A stretch of DNA of 64,000 nucleotides from Strix aluco (Eukaryota; Chordata; Aves; Strigiformes; Strigidae), in contig NC_133943.1 of the NCBI RefSeq assembly GCF_031877795.1, forward strand, positions 12,207,001 through 12,271,000, read 5' to 3'. Made by a program: the position numbers and the translations under genes. Positions within the stretch are counted from its first letter, which is position 1. Each line of letters begins with the position of its first letter. Below are positions 1-10,900 of this stretch, in pieces. The notes below the pieces were generated by a model that was not told the origin of the DNA, did not search any database, and saw only the letters and a list, made by a program, of their open reading frames with translations.

Positions 1-1739
1 TAATAAAGGCTGAGGCACATAAAAATCCATCTTGCTCTTCTGCAGCTATATTGGCTGTGGAGGGATAACAAGATTAAAAAGCAATTTTTGTCAGTAATCA
101 GATTGGACTTGTAAGACAAACACGTACCCAGAGATCTGGAGCTGGAACGTGCAGCGGCTTTTCTAAGTCACTTCTCTGACCATAACCATACTCTACAGTT
201 CTTTTTATTGAGCCAGCTTTGCTAGTCAGTCAAATAAAGTGTTATTTGCATGCAGAATTATAATCCTTATTTATGGTTAGAAGTAGAAAAGAACGGCCCA
301 AGGCTGGACATGTAATGAATGAGCTTTTCTTTGAAAGAAAAGGCTCTACATTTTTCAACAGCTAATTTGAACACACTTAACAAAGGACTTCATCCAGAAG
401 CTCCGTCCCCTTCCACACATGGGGGAAACGGAGATGCGGAAGTGAAACGAGCCAGAGGCAGAGCTAAACTCGAGCTGGGTCCTGCCTGGGCTGGGCTTGA
501 CTGCTGGTTGCTTCACTCTTCCCTCCCTTCCTCTCCTCCCTGCATCCCGGCAGACCCCGGCGGGCTCCGCTGGGTTCGGCAGGGCCCGGTGGTCAGGGGC
601 TGGGTCCCCCTTCCCTGGGGACAGGTACCTGAGGCCATGGTCTTTTCTCGCCACCATTTTCCCCGGCGCTCAGCTGCGGTGCGCTGCAGGTGGTCCCAGC
701 GGGGCAGGAGCACGGGCGAACGGGGACAGCAGGAGTCACACTCTTGACCTGGGGAAGATGGGTGGTGCGGAGAGGCGTTCAGATCCCCAGCAGAATGCTC
801 CCTGCCCGAGGGGTCTCCATATGGTGTGCTGAAGGAAGTGGCAGGTCGGACACCACTCATGCCACCTCTGCCAGCAGCATGACAAAGCATGCTGGTGGGT
901 CTCCACAGAGCCAGGCAGGGGCTAGGGCTCGCTCAGGCAAGAGGAGAAATGGGTTTGCTCCCTGCAGCACTCACCGAGTCAGTGTTTATTTTTGTTTGGA
1001 CCAGGCTCAGAAAGGGAACTGGGAGCTTTTTCAAGAGACCAATTGAAACTGCTGGTGGGGAGTCATTACCAGTCGTGCAGTGACTCATTTTACCTCCCTG
1101 GTGCTGAAATATTTTGTAACAGTGGGCAGGAAACAGCCCCAGCCTGGAGCCAAGCACAGGTCCGGGTGCTTGGGGCTGCAGCTGGGGCTGAGGCACTTGT
1201 GGCACCCGCTGGCACTGGCTCTCCCAGAGGACACATGGCCACAGCTGCTGGCCCTGGGCCACCTCCCTCCTCCAGCCCATTAGCACAGCCCCATTAGCTC
1301 ATCCAGGCATGCCCGTATGGGAATTGCACCTCAGGGGCTGGCAGCACCCCATGGGCTCTGCAAGCCTTGCGATGTTTGAGGTGCTCCTGGGCAGCAGTGG
1401 CAGCAGGACAGGGGTGGCAAGAGGGGTCCTGAAAAGCCAACAGCATGGGAATAAACCAACCTCCTGAGTCATCCTCTCCCCTCCCTGGCCAAAATGCCCT
1501 GCCTCCTTCCCCACACACCCAAATCCAGTGACCACAGCAAGTGCCCAGCAAGAGGAGGGGACACCAGTGGCCATCTTGGGAAAGGCAGGCGAGCAGCCAA
1601 AGAAAGCCAGTGTCCAGCGCTGGAGTCTCCCCACCAGCCCCGTCATCTCTGCAGTCACAGGTCTGTGAGCTCTGCAGCCACATGTCTCACAGCCCTGCTC
1701 AGACAGAGCAGAGCCGTGCCATCCCCATGGACAGCTTAC
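1..1739 (-). other. SH3TC2: Presumed SH3TC2 intron 1 (partial)
   Basis: If the exon at 1740-1794 is right, this stretch is the beginning of the first intron of that - strand gene. It runs off the left edge. The first 300 bases are AT-rich and the rest is GC-rich, with no recognisable coding exon, repeat or RNA gene. I looked on the - strand for the next SH3TC2 exon and did not see it, so the intron probably continues beyond the window. The open frames here are in mutually overlapping frames, resemble nothing I know, and look like chance. Confidence 0.45.
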
Positions 1740-1794
1740 CTGTGCACCCCAGGGACAGGTCCTGGTGCCAGGGGGTCCCCAAGCAGCAGCCCAT
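1740..1794 (-). CDS. SH3TC2: Probable first coding exon of SH3TC2 (SH3 and TPR repeat protein 2)
   Basis: On the - strand an ATG at 1794-1792 opens 18 codons plus one base, beginning M-G-C-C and ending at a consensus donor (CACAG|GTAAGC, intron starting at 1739). SH3TC2 is a Schwann-cell endosomal protein acting with Rab11 in receptor recycling; it is N-myristoylated on Gly2, and the human protein starts M-G-G-C. As I recall the human gene, its first coding exon is 52 bases (17 codons plus one), so the phase is the same and the length differs by one codon. About six of the first 18 residues match human (M1, G2, C4, P8, L13, G16). Human SH3TC2 and ABLIM3 are adjacent and divergent, as here. 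The ATG has a mediocre context (C at -3, G at +4), and the frame is open upstream to an ATG at 1935, so the start is inferred from the family. A chance ORF with a good donor remains possible. Confidence 0.6.
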
Positions 1795-1963
1795 GTGTCC
1801 AGCAACACCGCCAGCCCCGAGCCGGAGGGCTGCTGCTGCGCTGGCAGGGATGAGCGCGCTGCTCCCTGCCCGGCTACCACCGCGGCTCAGCCCCAGCCCC
1901 AGCCACAATGCACAATGCGCCTTTTGACCGGGCACCGTCTGCCGGCGAGGCGGGGGCGGTGGG
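1795..1963 (-). promoter_or_regulatory. SH3TC2: Putative SH3TC2 promoter and 5' UTR
   Basis: These 170 bases between the putative SH3TC2 start codon and the CR1 insertion are GC-rich and rich in CpG, unlike the flanks. They contain a GC-box (Sp1-type) cluster at about 1948-1962 (GAGGCGGGGGCGG on the + strand). No TATA box is visible. The composition fits a small CpG-type promoter for the exon at 1740-1794. The CR1 boundary leaves little room for upstream promoter DNA. The transcription start cannot be placed from sequence alone. Confidence 0.45.
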
Positions 1964-1989
1964 CACAGAGTCAGAGAATGGTTTGGGTT
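1964..1989 (-). mobile_element. CR1 element B, 3'-terminal fragment split by CR1 element A
   Basis: The sequence CACAGAGTCAGAGAATGG followed by TTTGGGTT looks like a decayed CR1 3' end: the CACAGAAT-type octamers (complement of ATTCTGTG) followed by GAATGGTTTGGGTT. In intact copies this is directly followed by GGAAGGGACCTTTAAAGATC. Here that continuation is found instead at 4430, on the far side of a second CR1. This piece is therefore the severed tail of the element at 4430-4900. Confidence 0.7.
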
Positions 1990-4429
1990 AGAATCATAGA
2001 ATCATAACATAATTTAGGTTAGAAAATGTCTTTAAGATCATCTAGTCCAAACATTAACCTAACACTGCCAAGTTCACCACTAAACCATGTCCCTAAGTGC
2101 CACATCTACACCTCTTTTAAATACCTCCCGGGATGGTGACTCAACCACTTCCCTGGGCAGCCTGTTCCAGTGCTTGACAACCCTTCTGGTGAAGAATTTT
2201 TTCTTAATATCCAATCTAAACCTTCCCTGGTGCAACTTGAGTCCATTTCCTCTTGCCCTATCACTTTTTACTTGGGAAAAGAGACCGACATCCACCTTGC
2301 TACAGCCTCCTTTCAGGTAGTTGTAGAGAGCAATAAGGTCTCCCCTGAGCCTCCTCTTCTCCAGACTAAACACCCCCAGTTCCCTCAGTCACTCCTCATA
2401 AGACTTGTGCTCTAGACCCTTCACCAGCTTCATTGCCCTTCTCTGGGCACACTCCAGCACCTCAATGTCTCTCTTGTCGGGGGGGCCCAAAACTGAAAAC
2501 TGTATAAGGTGCAGCCTCACCAGTGCCGAGGACAGGGGGACAATCACTTCCCTGGCCCTGTTGGCCACACTATTTCTGACACAAGCCAGGATGCTATCAG
2601 CCTTCTTGGCCACCTGGGCACACTGCTCACTCATATTCAGCCAGTTGTCAAGAACACCCCCAGGTCCCTTTCAGCTGGGCAGCTTTTCAGCCATTCTTCC
2701 CCAAGCCTGTAGTGTTGCGTGGGGTTGTTGTGACCCAAGTGCAGGACCCGGCACTGAGCCTTGTTGAACCTCATACAATTGGCCTCAGCCCACCGATCCA
2801 GCCTGTCCAGATCCCTCTATAGAGCCTTCCTACCCTCAAGCAGATCAACACTCCTGCACAGCTGGGTGTTGTCTGCAAACTTGCTGAGGGCGCACTTGAT
2901 CCCCTCATCCAGATTGTTGATAAGATATTAAACAGAACTGGACCCAGCGCTGAGCCCTGGGGAACACCAGTTGTGGCCAGCCACCAACTGGATTTAACTT
3001 TATTCACCACAACTCTTTGGGCCCAGCCATCCAGCCAGTTTTTTACGCAGCAAAGCGTGTGATCATCCAAGCCTCAGGCAGCCAGTTTTGCCAGGAGAAT
3101 GCTGTGGGTAACAGTGTCAAAGGCTTTACTAAAGTCTAGGTAGACAACATCCACAGCCTTTTCCTTGTCCAGTAAGTGGGTCACTTTGTCATTGAAGGAG
3201 AACAGGTTAGTCAAGCAGGACCTGCCTTTCATCAAGCCATGCTGACTGGGCCAGGTCACCTCGTTGTCTTGTACATGCCACGTGATGGCACTCAAGATGA
3301 TCTGCTCCACAACCTTCCCCAGCATCGAGGTCAGGCTGACAGGCCTGTGGTTCCCTGGATCCTCCTTCCGGCCCTTCTTGTAGATGAACATCTCATTTGC
3401 TAACCTCCAGTCAACTGGGACCTCCCCGGTTAGCCAGGACTGCTGACAAATGATGGAGAGTGGCTTGGTGAGCGGTCCTGCCATCTCCTTCAGTAGCCTT
3501 GGGTGGATCCCATCTGGCCCCAGAGACTTGTGTGCGTCTTAAGTGGTTTAGCAGGTCGTTAACCATTTCCCCTTGGATTATGGGGGTTTCATTCTGCTCC
3601 CCATTCCTGTCTTCCAGCTCAGGGGGCTGGCTACCCAAAGAACAACTGGTCTTACTATTAAAGACTGAGGCAAAGAAGGCATTAAGTACCTCAGCCTCTT
3701 CCTCGTCCTTTGTCACTATGTTTCCCCTGGCATCCAATAAAGGATGGAGATTCTCCTTTGCCCTCCTTTTGTTTCTAATGTATTTATAGAAACATTTTTA
3801 ATTGTATTTTATGCCAGTAGCCAGATTAAGTTCTATTTGGGCTCTGGCCCCTCTAATTTTGTCCCTGCATAACCTCATGACATCCTTGTAGTCCTCCTGA
3901 GTTGCCTGCCCCTTCTTCCAAAGGTCATAAACTCTCCTTTTTTTCCTGAGTTCCATCAAAAGCTCTCTGTTCAGCCAGGCTGGTCTTCTTCCCTGCTAGC
4001 TTGTCTTTTGGCACGTGGTGACAGCCTTCTCCTGCACCTTAAGATTTCCTTCTTGAAGAATGTCCGGCCTTCCTGGACTCCTTTGCGCTCAGGACAGCCT
4101 CCCAAGGGACTCTGTCAAGCAGGACAAACTCTGCCCTCCAGTACTGTCCAAGGTGGCAGTTCTGCTGACTCCCCTCCTTACTTCCCTGAGAATTGAAAGC
4201 TCTATCATTTCATGATCATTATGCTCGAGACAGCCCCCAACCATAATAACATCACCCACAAGTCCTTCTCTGTTCACAAACAACAGGTCCAAGTGGGGCA
4301 CCTTCCCTAGTTGGCTCCCTCACCCACTGTGTCAGGAAGTTCTCTTCCACGCACTCCATGAACCTCCAAGACTGTTTCTTCTCTGCTGTATTGCATTTCC
4401 AGCAGACATCTGGTATGTTGAAGTCTCCC
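1990..4429 (-). mobile_element. CR1 LINE retrotransposon A, 5'-truncated and inactive (endonuclease end plus reverse transcriptase)
   Basis: Read on the - strand, this starts inside the endonuclease domain (GDFN motif at 4428-4417, then a CLEHNDHEMIE stretch near 4230). It passes through the linker and reverse transcriptase: LDFSKAFDTV near 3120, [14 protein letters not shown] near 2940, and the C-terminal part 2373-2080. It ends in the CR1-type 3' terminus, with the ATTCTATG-type octamers at about 1990-2008. CR1 elements commonly lose their 5' part on insertion, as here. The reading frame is broken several times (frame change near 4280, stops between 3074, 2771 and 2634), and the RT active-site FADD reads FADN (codons 2876-2868). 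It cannot encode a working enzyme. It sits inside another CR1 and immediately upstream of the putative SH3TC2 promoter. Confidence 0.93.
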
Positions 4430-4900
4430 AAGGGACCTTTAAAGACCTTGTTCCAACCCCCCTGCCATGGGCAGGGACACCTTCCACTAGACCAGGTTGC
4501 TCACAGCCCCGTCCAACCTGGCCTTGACACTACCAGGGAGGGGGCAGCCACAGCTTCTCTGGGCAACCTGTGCCAGTGTCTCACCACCCTCACAGCAAAT
4601 AATTTCTTCCTTATATCTAATCTAAATCTATGCTCTTACAGTTTAAAAACATTGCCCCTTGTCCTGTGACTATAGGCCCCAGTAAAAAGCCTCTCTCCAT
4701 CATTTTTTAAGCCCCCTTTTGGTATTGAAAGCCTGCAATAAGGTGTCCCCGGAGCCTTCTCTTCTCAGCCTTTCTTCCTAGGAGAGGAGTTCCAGCCCTC
4801 CAATCATTTTCATGGCCCTCCTATGAATCCTCTCTAACAGATCCATATCTTTCTTGTGCAGGGGGCCACAGAGCTGGATGCAGCACTCTGGAGTCTCTCA
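4430..4900 (-). mobile_element. CR1 element B, 3' region (interrupted by element A)
   Basis: On the + strand this begins AAGGGACCTTTAAAGACC and continues with the familiar CR1 3' UTR and 3' coding consensus (CCTGCCATGGGCAGGGACA, then CACTAGACCAGGTTGCTCA). It ends near a segment describing the C-terminal RT region (GAGCTGGATGCAGCACTC at 4871-4888). It lacks the 3'-terminal octamers at its 4430 edge; those are at 1964-1989. About 25 bases are missing near 4770 relative to the usual sequence. The subfamily differs from element A. The 5' boundary near 4900 is approximate. Confidence 0.85.
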
Positions 4901-7516
4901 TCCTGCCAGCTGGCGTTGCTGCCTTGTGCTGGCCCCGCCGCTGCCCTGGGCTCCCGTCTTGCCCTTGCCTTTGGGAATGCGTCGCCTGGCCCACGTGGCA
5001 CATTCCTCTCATTCCTCTCACTGGCCATGGCATGGGGAGCCCCACCATCTGCCACGCCTGCCCAAGCCTCCAGCTGACCCCTCCAGACAGCTTCAGCACG
5101 GATCTCTACCCACCTCCAAAGGCATCCCTGTTCCTGACACTGCTGCAAGCACCTGTCTTACCTGCGGAGACGCCCCGCTGGGGCTTCTCCAGCATCCTCC
5201 ACCCGGTGCTGGCTGTGCAGCCACTCCTGGACCACTGTTCTGCCCTCCTGAGCTGGCACTCTCCCTGGTTCACAGCACTGCCCGCTCCACGCTAACCTCA
5301 GCAGAGCAGAGCTACGTCCAGGCAAGACACAGATGAATTCTCTGCAAACAGAGAGACTGTGAGCTCCTGCGGGGCTATCAGGCTCATCTCATCTCTGGGA
5401 TCAGAACTGTCTGAATCCCAGATCCAAACACCAGGAGGAAGGGATTTGGCTGCTGTGTGGGATCCCTTGGGCTGCCCAGGATGGAGTCTTATTCCCTCTT
5501 TGTTCACATGCTCTGACCTTCCCCAGTTTCCAGGATCAGGACTCAGGACCAGCTGTGTGGTCTTACTGCGCTATGGGTGTCAGATGTCTGCAGAGCATCT
5601 CTGGGGAAAAGCAACACAGCCCCTGCAAAATAAAAACCAAAAGGTCTAGGGAGACAAGTCACAGATAGGGAGGTCTTTTAGGGATGGACCTTTACTTCAG
5701 CAACCAGCCAATGCCAGTGCTACCACTGCAGTGACTTGTTTGCTGTGGTGTGCTCCAGGAGCATTGCTGGCTCTCCCAGACAGCCAGGCTGCATCCCAAT
5801 GCATGACAAGGCCTTGAGCTTCCCTGGAGTAGTGAGTAATTACACCAGTGAGTAATTTCTCACCAGATTCCTGTGCCGTGATGGGGGCTGCCTGGCACTA
5901 CTGCAATACCCCTAAAGCAAAGCATGAGGAGTATCTAGCTGAGGGACAGGCTGTGGCAGGATAGAGTCCATGTTCATGGAGCTGGCTGGGAAACTTCTAA
6001 CAAAAGTGAAGTCAAACCAAAAGGCTTTGCAGGGAGGGTTGCACCAAGCGATGTTCCTGTGCAGACCTGGCCGGGCACCAGCCTGCCTGCCCAGGAAAAG
6101 GCTGAAAGAATGGGGATTTCTAGTCCTCATCAGGAGAAACCAGATGTCAAAATGTTGGGGTTGCCTGAAGAAGGGACCATCCTCCTCATCCTCCTTGCTG
6201 CAGCTCACCCGCCCTCCTGAGCCCCAGACATTACAGTGCAAAGTGCTGCAGCTCTCTCCTGGTGTGCTAAAGTCGAGCTGATGTTTCCCATGTGCTGCGG
6301 GGACCTGCACGAAGGTGAGCTGCTGAGACAGGCCAGCACTGCTCTCCCTGTGGCAAGGACACTGTCTGTTCCTGTTGCACGCTGGTCCTGGAAAGCTCTG
6401 CATTTAGAAAACTCCCTGTCGACCTAGGGATGCTCCAGAGGTGAGGAACTGGAGGGGAAATTCAGATCCAGGCATGGGTTTCAGTCTGCCTGTGCTCAGA
6501 GCACACAGCCTGTGTTTCTGTGATGGAGGCAGGCACATCTTCACACAAAAGATGTTGCTGGTTTGGGCCCATGTTGTCAAAGTGGTCAGTGCTCAAACAG
6601 GGCAGGTATTTTCAGACAAAGACTTTTGCTTCACTTAGAATGCTGTTGGTTTTAGCAATACCTGCTCACCAATTAGTGTCGAATTCTTCTACCCAGAGGA
6701 AACGAATTTTTTTTAAAAAAATCAACAGAATGTTATGTTTCATTTTCTAAACAAAAATGTCTTCCTTTGTGGTTTTGAAATTTCTTTTTTCTTTTAGGTT
6801 TACCTAGATAACTTAGTGCCTAAACTCACCCCTCTGCAAGCAAACGTATCAACCTCCTGTTTGACCTGAAATGGAATTTTCCTTTTGGCCATCAACCCAA
6901 AAACCTTTTGTTCCACTTCCTACCCTGCTGCTCACTGCCCCTGGATCTCCCCTGGAGAGCCCCCATTGCTGCTGCTGAAGCCCTCAGCCTGGCCTCCCTG
7001 GAAAAACCTAGTCCTAGTAAGTACAGAAGCAATTTCCTGGGGGTCTCAGCCTGTGCTGGCGGTGGGTCTCTGCCTGTGTCAGCTCTGCAGGGTCTCTGCT
7101 GCCTTTGTGAACCCAGTGTAGCCAGGCCAGGTAGCCTCTGCAGGCAGAGCACCAGCCAGCCACACTTCCCTCCCCAGGGCACAAAACGTGAGGCAGGGTG
7201 ACCGTCTGGGCACCCTTTGTCTGGGGGACACAGCTGCTGCAGAAACTGTTGGTCTCCAGGGCTGTCATGCAGCAGCACCTTTCCCTGGGACCAAATCCAA
7301 TTCCTAAATCCAGCGTGTCTGCTGTGATTTCTCCTGGCCTTCTCCTATCAGTTTCTGGGTACGAAAGACCCAAAACAAACCTATCCCTTCCCGGTGTGCT
7401 CATCACCACCACATCTGAGCCTCCAATTCAGCAGGGACCAAAAATGCAAACCCTCTACCCCAAGCTGGATTTACGCAGCTGTGTCCCTGCACTGGACTGC
7501 TCCAGCCACCTGCAAC
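4901..7516. other. Intergenic spacer, no gene seen
   Basis: Mixed-composition non-coding DNA between the CR1 pair and the CpG-rich patch. No exon with a recognisable product, no RNA gene and no clear repeat. An AT-rich patch at about 6690-6870 with A- and T-runs resembles the patches at 8600-8740 and 13010-13330. The many open frames overlap on both strands and carry no recognisable domain. Confidence 0.7.
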
Positions 7517-7976
7517 CGCCGTGTCCCGGCCGTGTTTGCTCAGCTGGGGACGAAGGGCACAGGCATGCGACCGGCACCCAGCGAGAGACCCAGCACGGCG
7601 GCTGCAGGGGCAGAGCGGTGCAAGCGGCTGTACTGACCTGCTCCTCCGCGGGGCCTGCGCGGGGCCCCTCGCTCTGCTCCCCACCACCGCCTTCCTCCTG
7701 CAGAACTCTTGGCCGCGAATCTCCAATGTCTCCAAGCTGGGTCCCCCCGAGGGAACACTGCCGGCGCCGGGACACAGCGCGCACCCGTGCGTGTGCACAG
7801 GGCTGTGTACGTGTTTGCAAGGCGGGCGAGCGTGCCCAGCACCGCCACTCCCTCGCACGAGGAAAGGAATTTCTTCCAAGAGTGGCTTATCATCTTGGGA
7901 ACCTCCGCTTCCCAGCAGAGTCGCCAGCGCGGAGGTCAATGAGTTACCCAGAGTTATGCTATAAACAGCCCAGCAC
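7517..7976. promoter_or_regulatory. CpG-rich patch with TATA-like motif, possible alternative promoter
   Basis: CpG dinucleotides are clearly denser here than in neighbouring DNA, especially 7517-7860 (for example CCGCGGGGCCTGCGCGGGGC). A TATA-like CTATAAAC lies at 7969-7976 on the + strand. This could be an upstream promoter of ABLIM3, of SH3TC2 (opposite strand), or of a non-coding transcript, or only a GC-rich segment. No in-phase start codon with a good donor was found next to it. Confidence 0.3.
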
Positions 7977-10900
7977 GCCGGCAGACCGCTGGCTCCCGAG
8001 GGGAAGCACGAACGCCCAGGCACCACCTTCGCCCTGGCTCTGCAGTAAACAAGGGCCAGCGAGGCTGCCCATGGACACGGCATCAGGGAGCAGCTTGGGG
8101 CTCTGCTCAGCCCGAGAGTGACCACACCGGCCGCGACTCCCTCCCATTGCAAGGGGCCGCTTTGCATGAGCAGCCTCTCCCGCACTCACCTGTCCCCTGC
8201 TCCCAGCCCTGGCGCTGTGTCCTTGGGGCTTCAGTCCTTCCGTCCTCGCTGTGCACCGACTGCCTCTGTGATGGCAGAGCCCCTGGGAGAGGCTCTACCT
8301 GTGCCACGGCTTGGGCATCCCAGGGAGGTGGAGGAGGTGCTCAGCTCTGAAACCCCCTTCTTCTCTAGCAAAATGCAAATACAGACACACAGAACAAGAG
8401 ATCTGTGGACCCAGCAGTATTTGAGCACCCTGGCTAAACTCCACAAACAGGGCTAACAGAGAAAAGTACAGGGATTTTTTTTTCTTTTGAAAACAATGAA
8501 GGAGTTAATATCAAGCTTTTCTAATATTCCTGTTTCCTTCTGGGAACGCTCAGAAGCTGCCCATTCCTTGGCAGGTTCAAAACGCAGCCTCATTGCTTTT
8601 TACTTTGTTATTTAAAAATGAACCTGAAAGAAAAAGGAAGTCAGCCTAAACCTGACTTCAGTAGGGGAAAAAAGTAAACAAACAAGATGAAACATTTTGT
8701 TTCAGGTCAAACAAACTCCTGTTTCATGGTTTTGATTCTCTGAAAATAGGTGGGGGGACCCGTTTTGGTGTTCGGTGGAGCAGTGCTTTCCTTCCCTTCT
8801 CCTTGGAAAGCCCACCCAGCCCCAGCACGGACTGCAGCTGGGAAAGCCACAGGGGCACTGGCAGGAGCACGCAGGGCCAGCGGGAACATTTCCTCATTCT
8901 TGCACTCTCTGCTTTTGCTTTCACCCTCTGCAAATGGGCGCAGAGCAGTGATAAGCACCTGCCCGTGCCATGGCCCCCCCTCCCCTTGCAATCCTGGGCC
9001 CTTCAGGCTCCACGCCAGTGCCTGCCTGCTGGGGTGTGGGGACAGGAGCGTGGGAGAGAGGGACCTGCCCCCACGTACCTCCACTCATACCTTTGCATGC
9101 CCAAGACTGGGTGGCGTTGGGACAGCATGTTTCCTGGTGTGCCAGCAGCTGGGGACAGCTGGGGAAGGAGGGGGTTCTTGCACGACCGCGGGACAGAGGG
9201 GAAGTGCAATGGTTTTGCAGCAAAACCAGCGTGGCAAGTCACTGAAATGCAGCCAGACAGGCCTGGCTTTAAGATATTTCTTTTTGCTGATGGGCCTCAC
9301 TCAAGACTTTTCTTCCACCTCCAAGATGCTTCTTACTTTTCTCCATTCTGTGCAGCACACGTAGTCCAAAGCTGCTGCCTGCAGTGGGAAATCTGCTCCA
9401 TTCTGCAACCAAAGGGTTAAGCAGGCTCCAGGGCTGAACTAAGCTGAACTCAGCGCTTAATTTTCAGAAATGCTGAGGCCTGCTCCTCTTGCATTGTTTT
9501 CAGTCAGAGGCGGAGGAAGTAAGCGCTCTTGGAAAACAGACCGTGTGTGTCGGCTGTGCCCGGGTGGGTCAGGAGGCTGGGACCACCCTTCAGCACATCC
9601 AGCAGCTGCCATGCCCAGGAGAGCTGTGCAGGAGCAGCCCAGGATGCTGCTTTGAGGTCCCCTCCCTGGCATTGGGGTGTGAACCCCGAGCATTCTCCCT
9701 TCTCCTGCCTGCAGCTCTCCGACCATGACAACCGCTTCAAAGGCAGCGGCGTCACCGCCCAGGGGAGCCTGCAGACTGTGCGGAGACAGAGCCAGGGAAG
9801 TGGAGGCCACAGATAAGGCATGGGAAGGAAGAAGGAAGGACCAGAGCCAGCCAGCTGAGCTCCCGGGTTTGAAGATCGCTGCAACCCCTGCCTGGGCACT
9901 GTGTTGCTGAAAGGAGCCTTTCAGTTCACCCCTGTGCAAACATCTTGGGCTTTCTCCAGTTCAGGTTGCAGGAAGGTTGGAGGCATCAGGGAAAGCCCCA
10001 CTGTAAAACTCCATGTGGAGGTGTCTCAGAGGCACCAGTTTCGCTACAGAGGGCTTAACGATAAGGTGTAGGAGAGCCACAGGGAATAGCAGTCACAAGG
10101 GTATGGCGCTGCAGTGCTGCCTCTCAAAGACTTTTCAAGCTCTTTTGATCATTGCATCCCTTCCTCCACCATCCTGCCCACAGCAGTCACCGCTCCAGCA
10201 CACTGCCTTGCTCAGGCACCCTTGCCCTGGCGTGGGCAGAGCTACAGCACCTTCCAGCACCACCACTGCTTTGGCAACGGCTGCAGCAGGGACTGCCACA
10301 GTATCACACATCACAACAGTTTTTAGGCACAGGACTATCAGGGAAAACCTCTTTCTGCCTCTAGAACAACTTCTTCCAAGGTCACAGAGGTAGCCCAGAC
10401 CTCGCATTCTCTGTGAGATCTGAGCTAACAGCTCGTGAAACCACCATGCACCCTCAGGATATTCCACCCATCTCCCTCTGACTCCTGTCAGGTCTCTCCT
10501 GCCTGCACTACAACAAGGTTGCAGGGATGAGGGGTAGGGTGCCAGGCTCTCCTCCTCACAGCAACTCCATCCTGCACAAGGATGCCTGCGCCCCAATGGA
10601 GGACACAAGGGGACACAAGGAGATGTGTCATGAGCTTCTGACATTCACAGCTTGTCCCACATCCCCAGGCAGCCCAGTCCCAGACCCCTGACTCTCCTGG
10701 GATGGAGAAGGGGCTGCTTTCCACGTCACCTGCAGAAGAGAAGCCCTTTCCACTGCCCCTCTAACTAGTGCCTCCCCTGGAGCCCTTGTGCCCCCTCTCA
10801 CTCCCAGCACTGCTTTCTCAGCTCTCCCACCACCATGAAGCCTGGCCCTGCCTTGCACCCAGCCAAGACAGCCACCCACCCCAGGAATGAGCCCCACAAC

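Noticed and set aside
1299..1350. Second - strand M-G-C-C start at 1350, considered for SH3TC2 exon 1
   Set aside because: It runs to a stop after 17 codons and has only a weak donor (GTGCAA). The start at 1794 has a consensus donor, correct phase and a CpG-rich upstream region.
2080..4301. Several - strand frames with reverse transcriptase and endonuclease similarity, considered as host genes
   Set aside because: They are fragments of the CR1 element, with frame breaks and a changed active site.
7198..8121. 307-codon + strand open frame, with a 260-codon frame opposite
   Set aside because: Open on both strands because of the CpG-rich patch. No recognisable domain.
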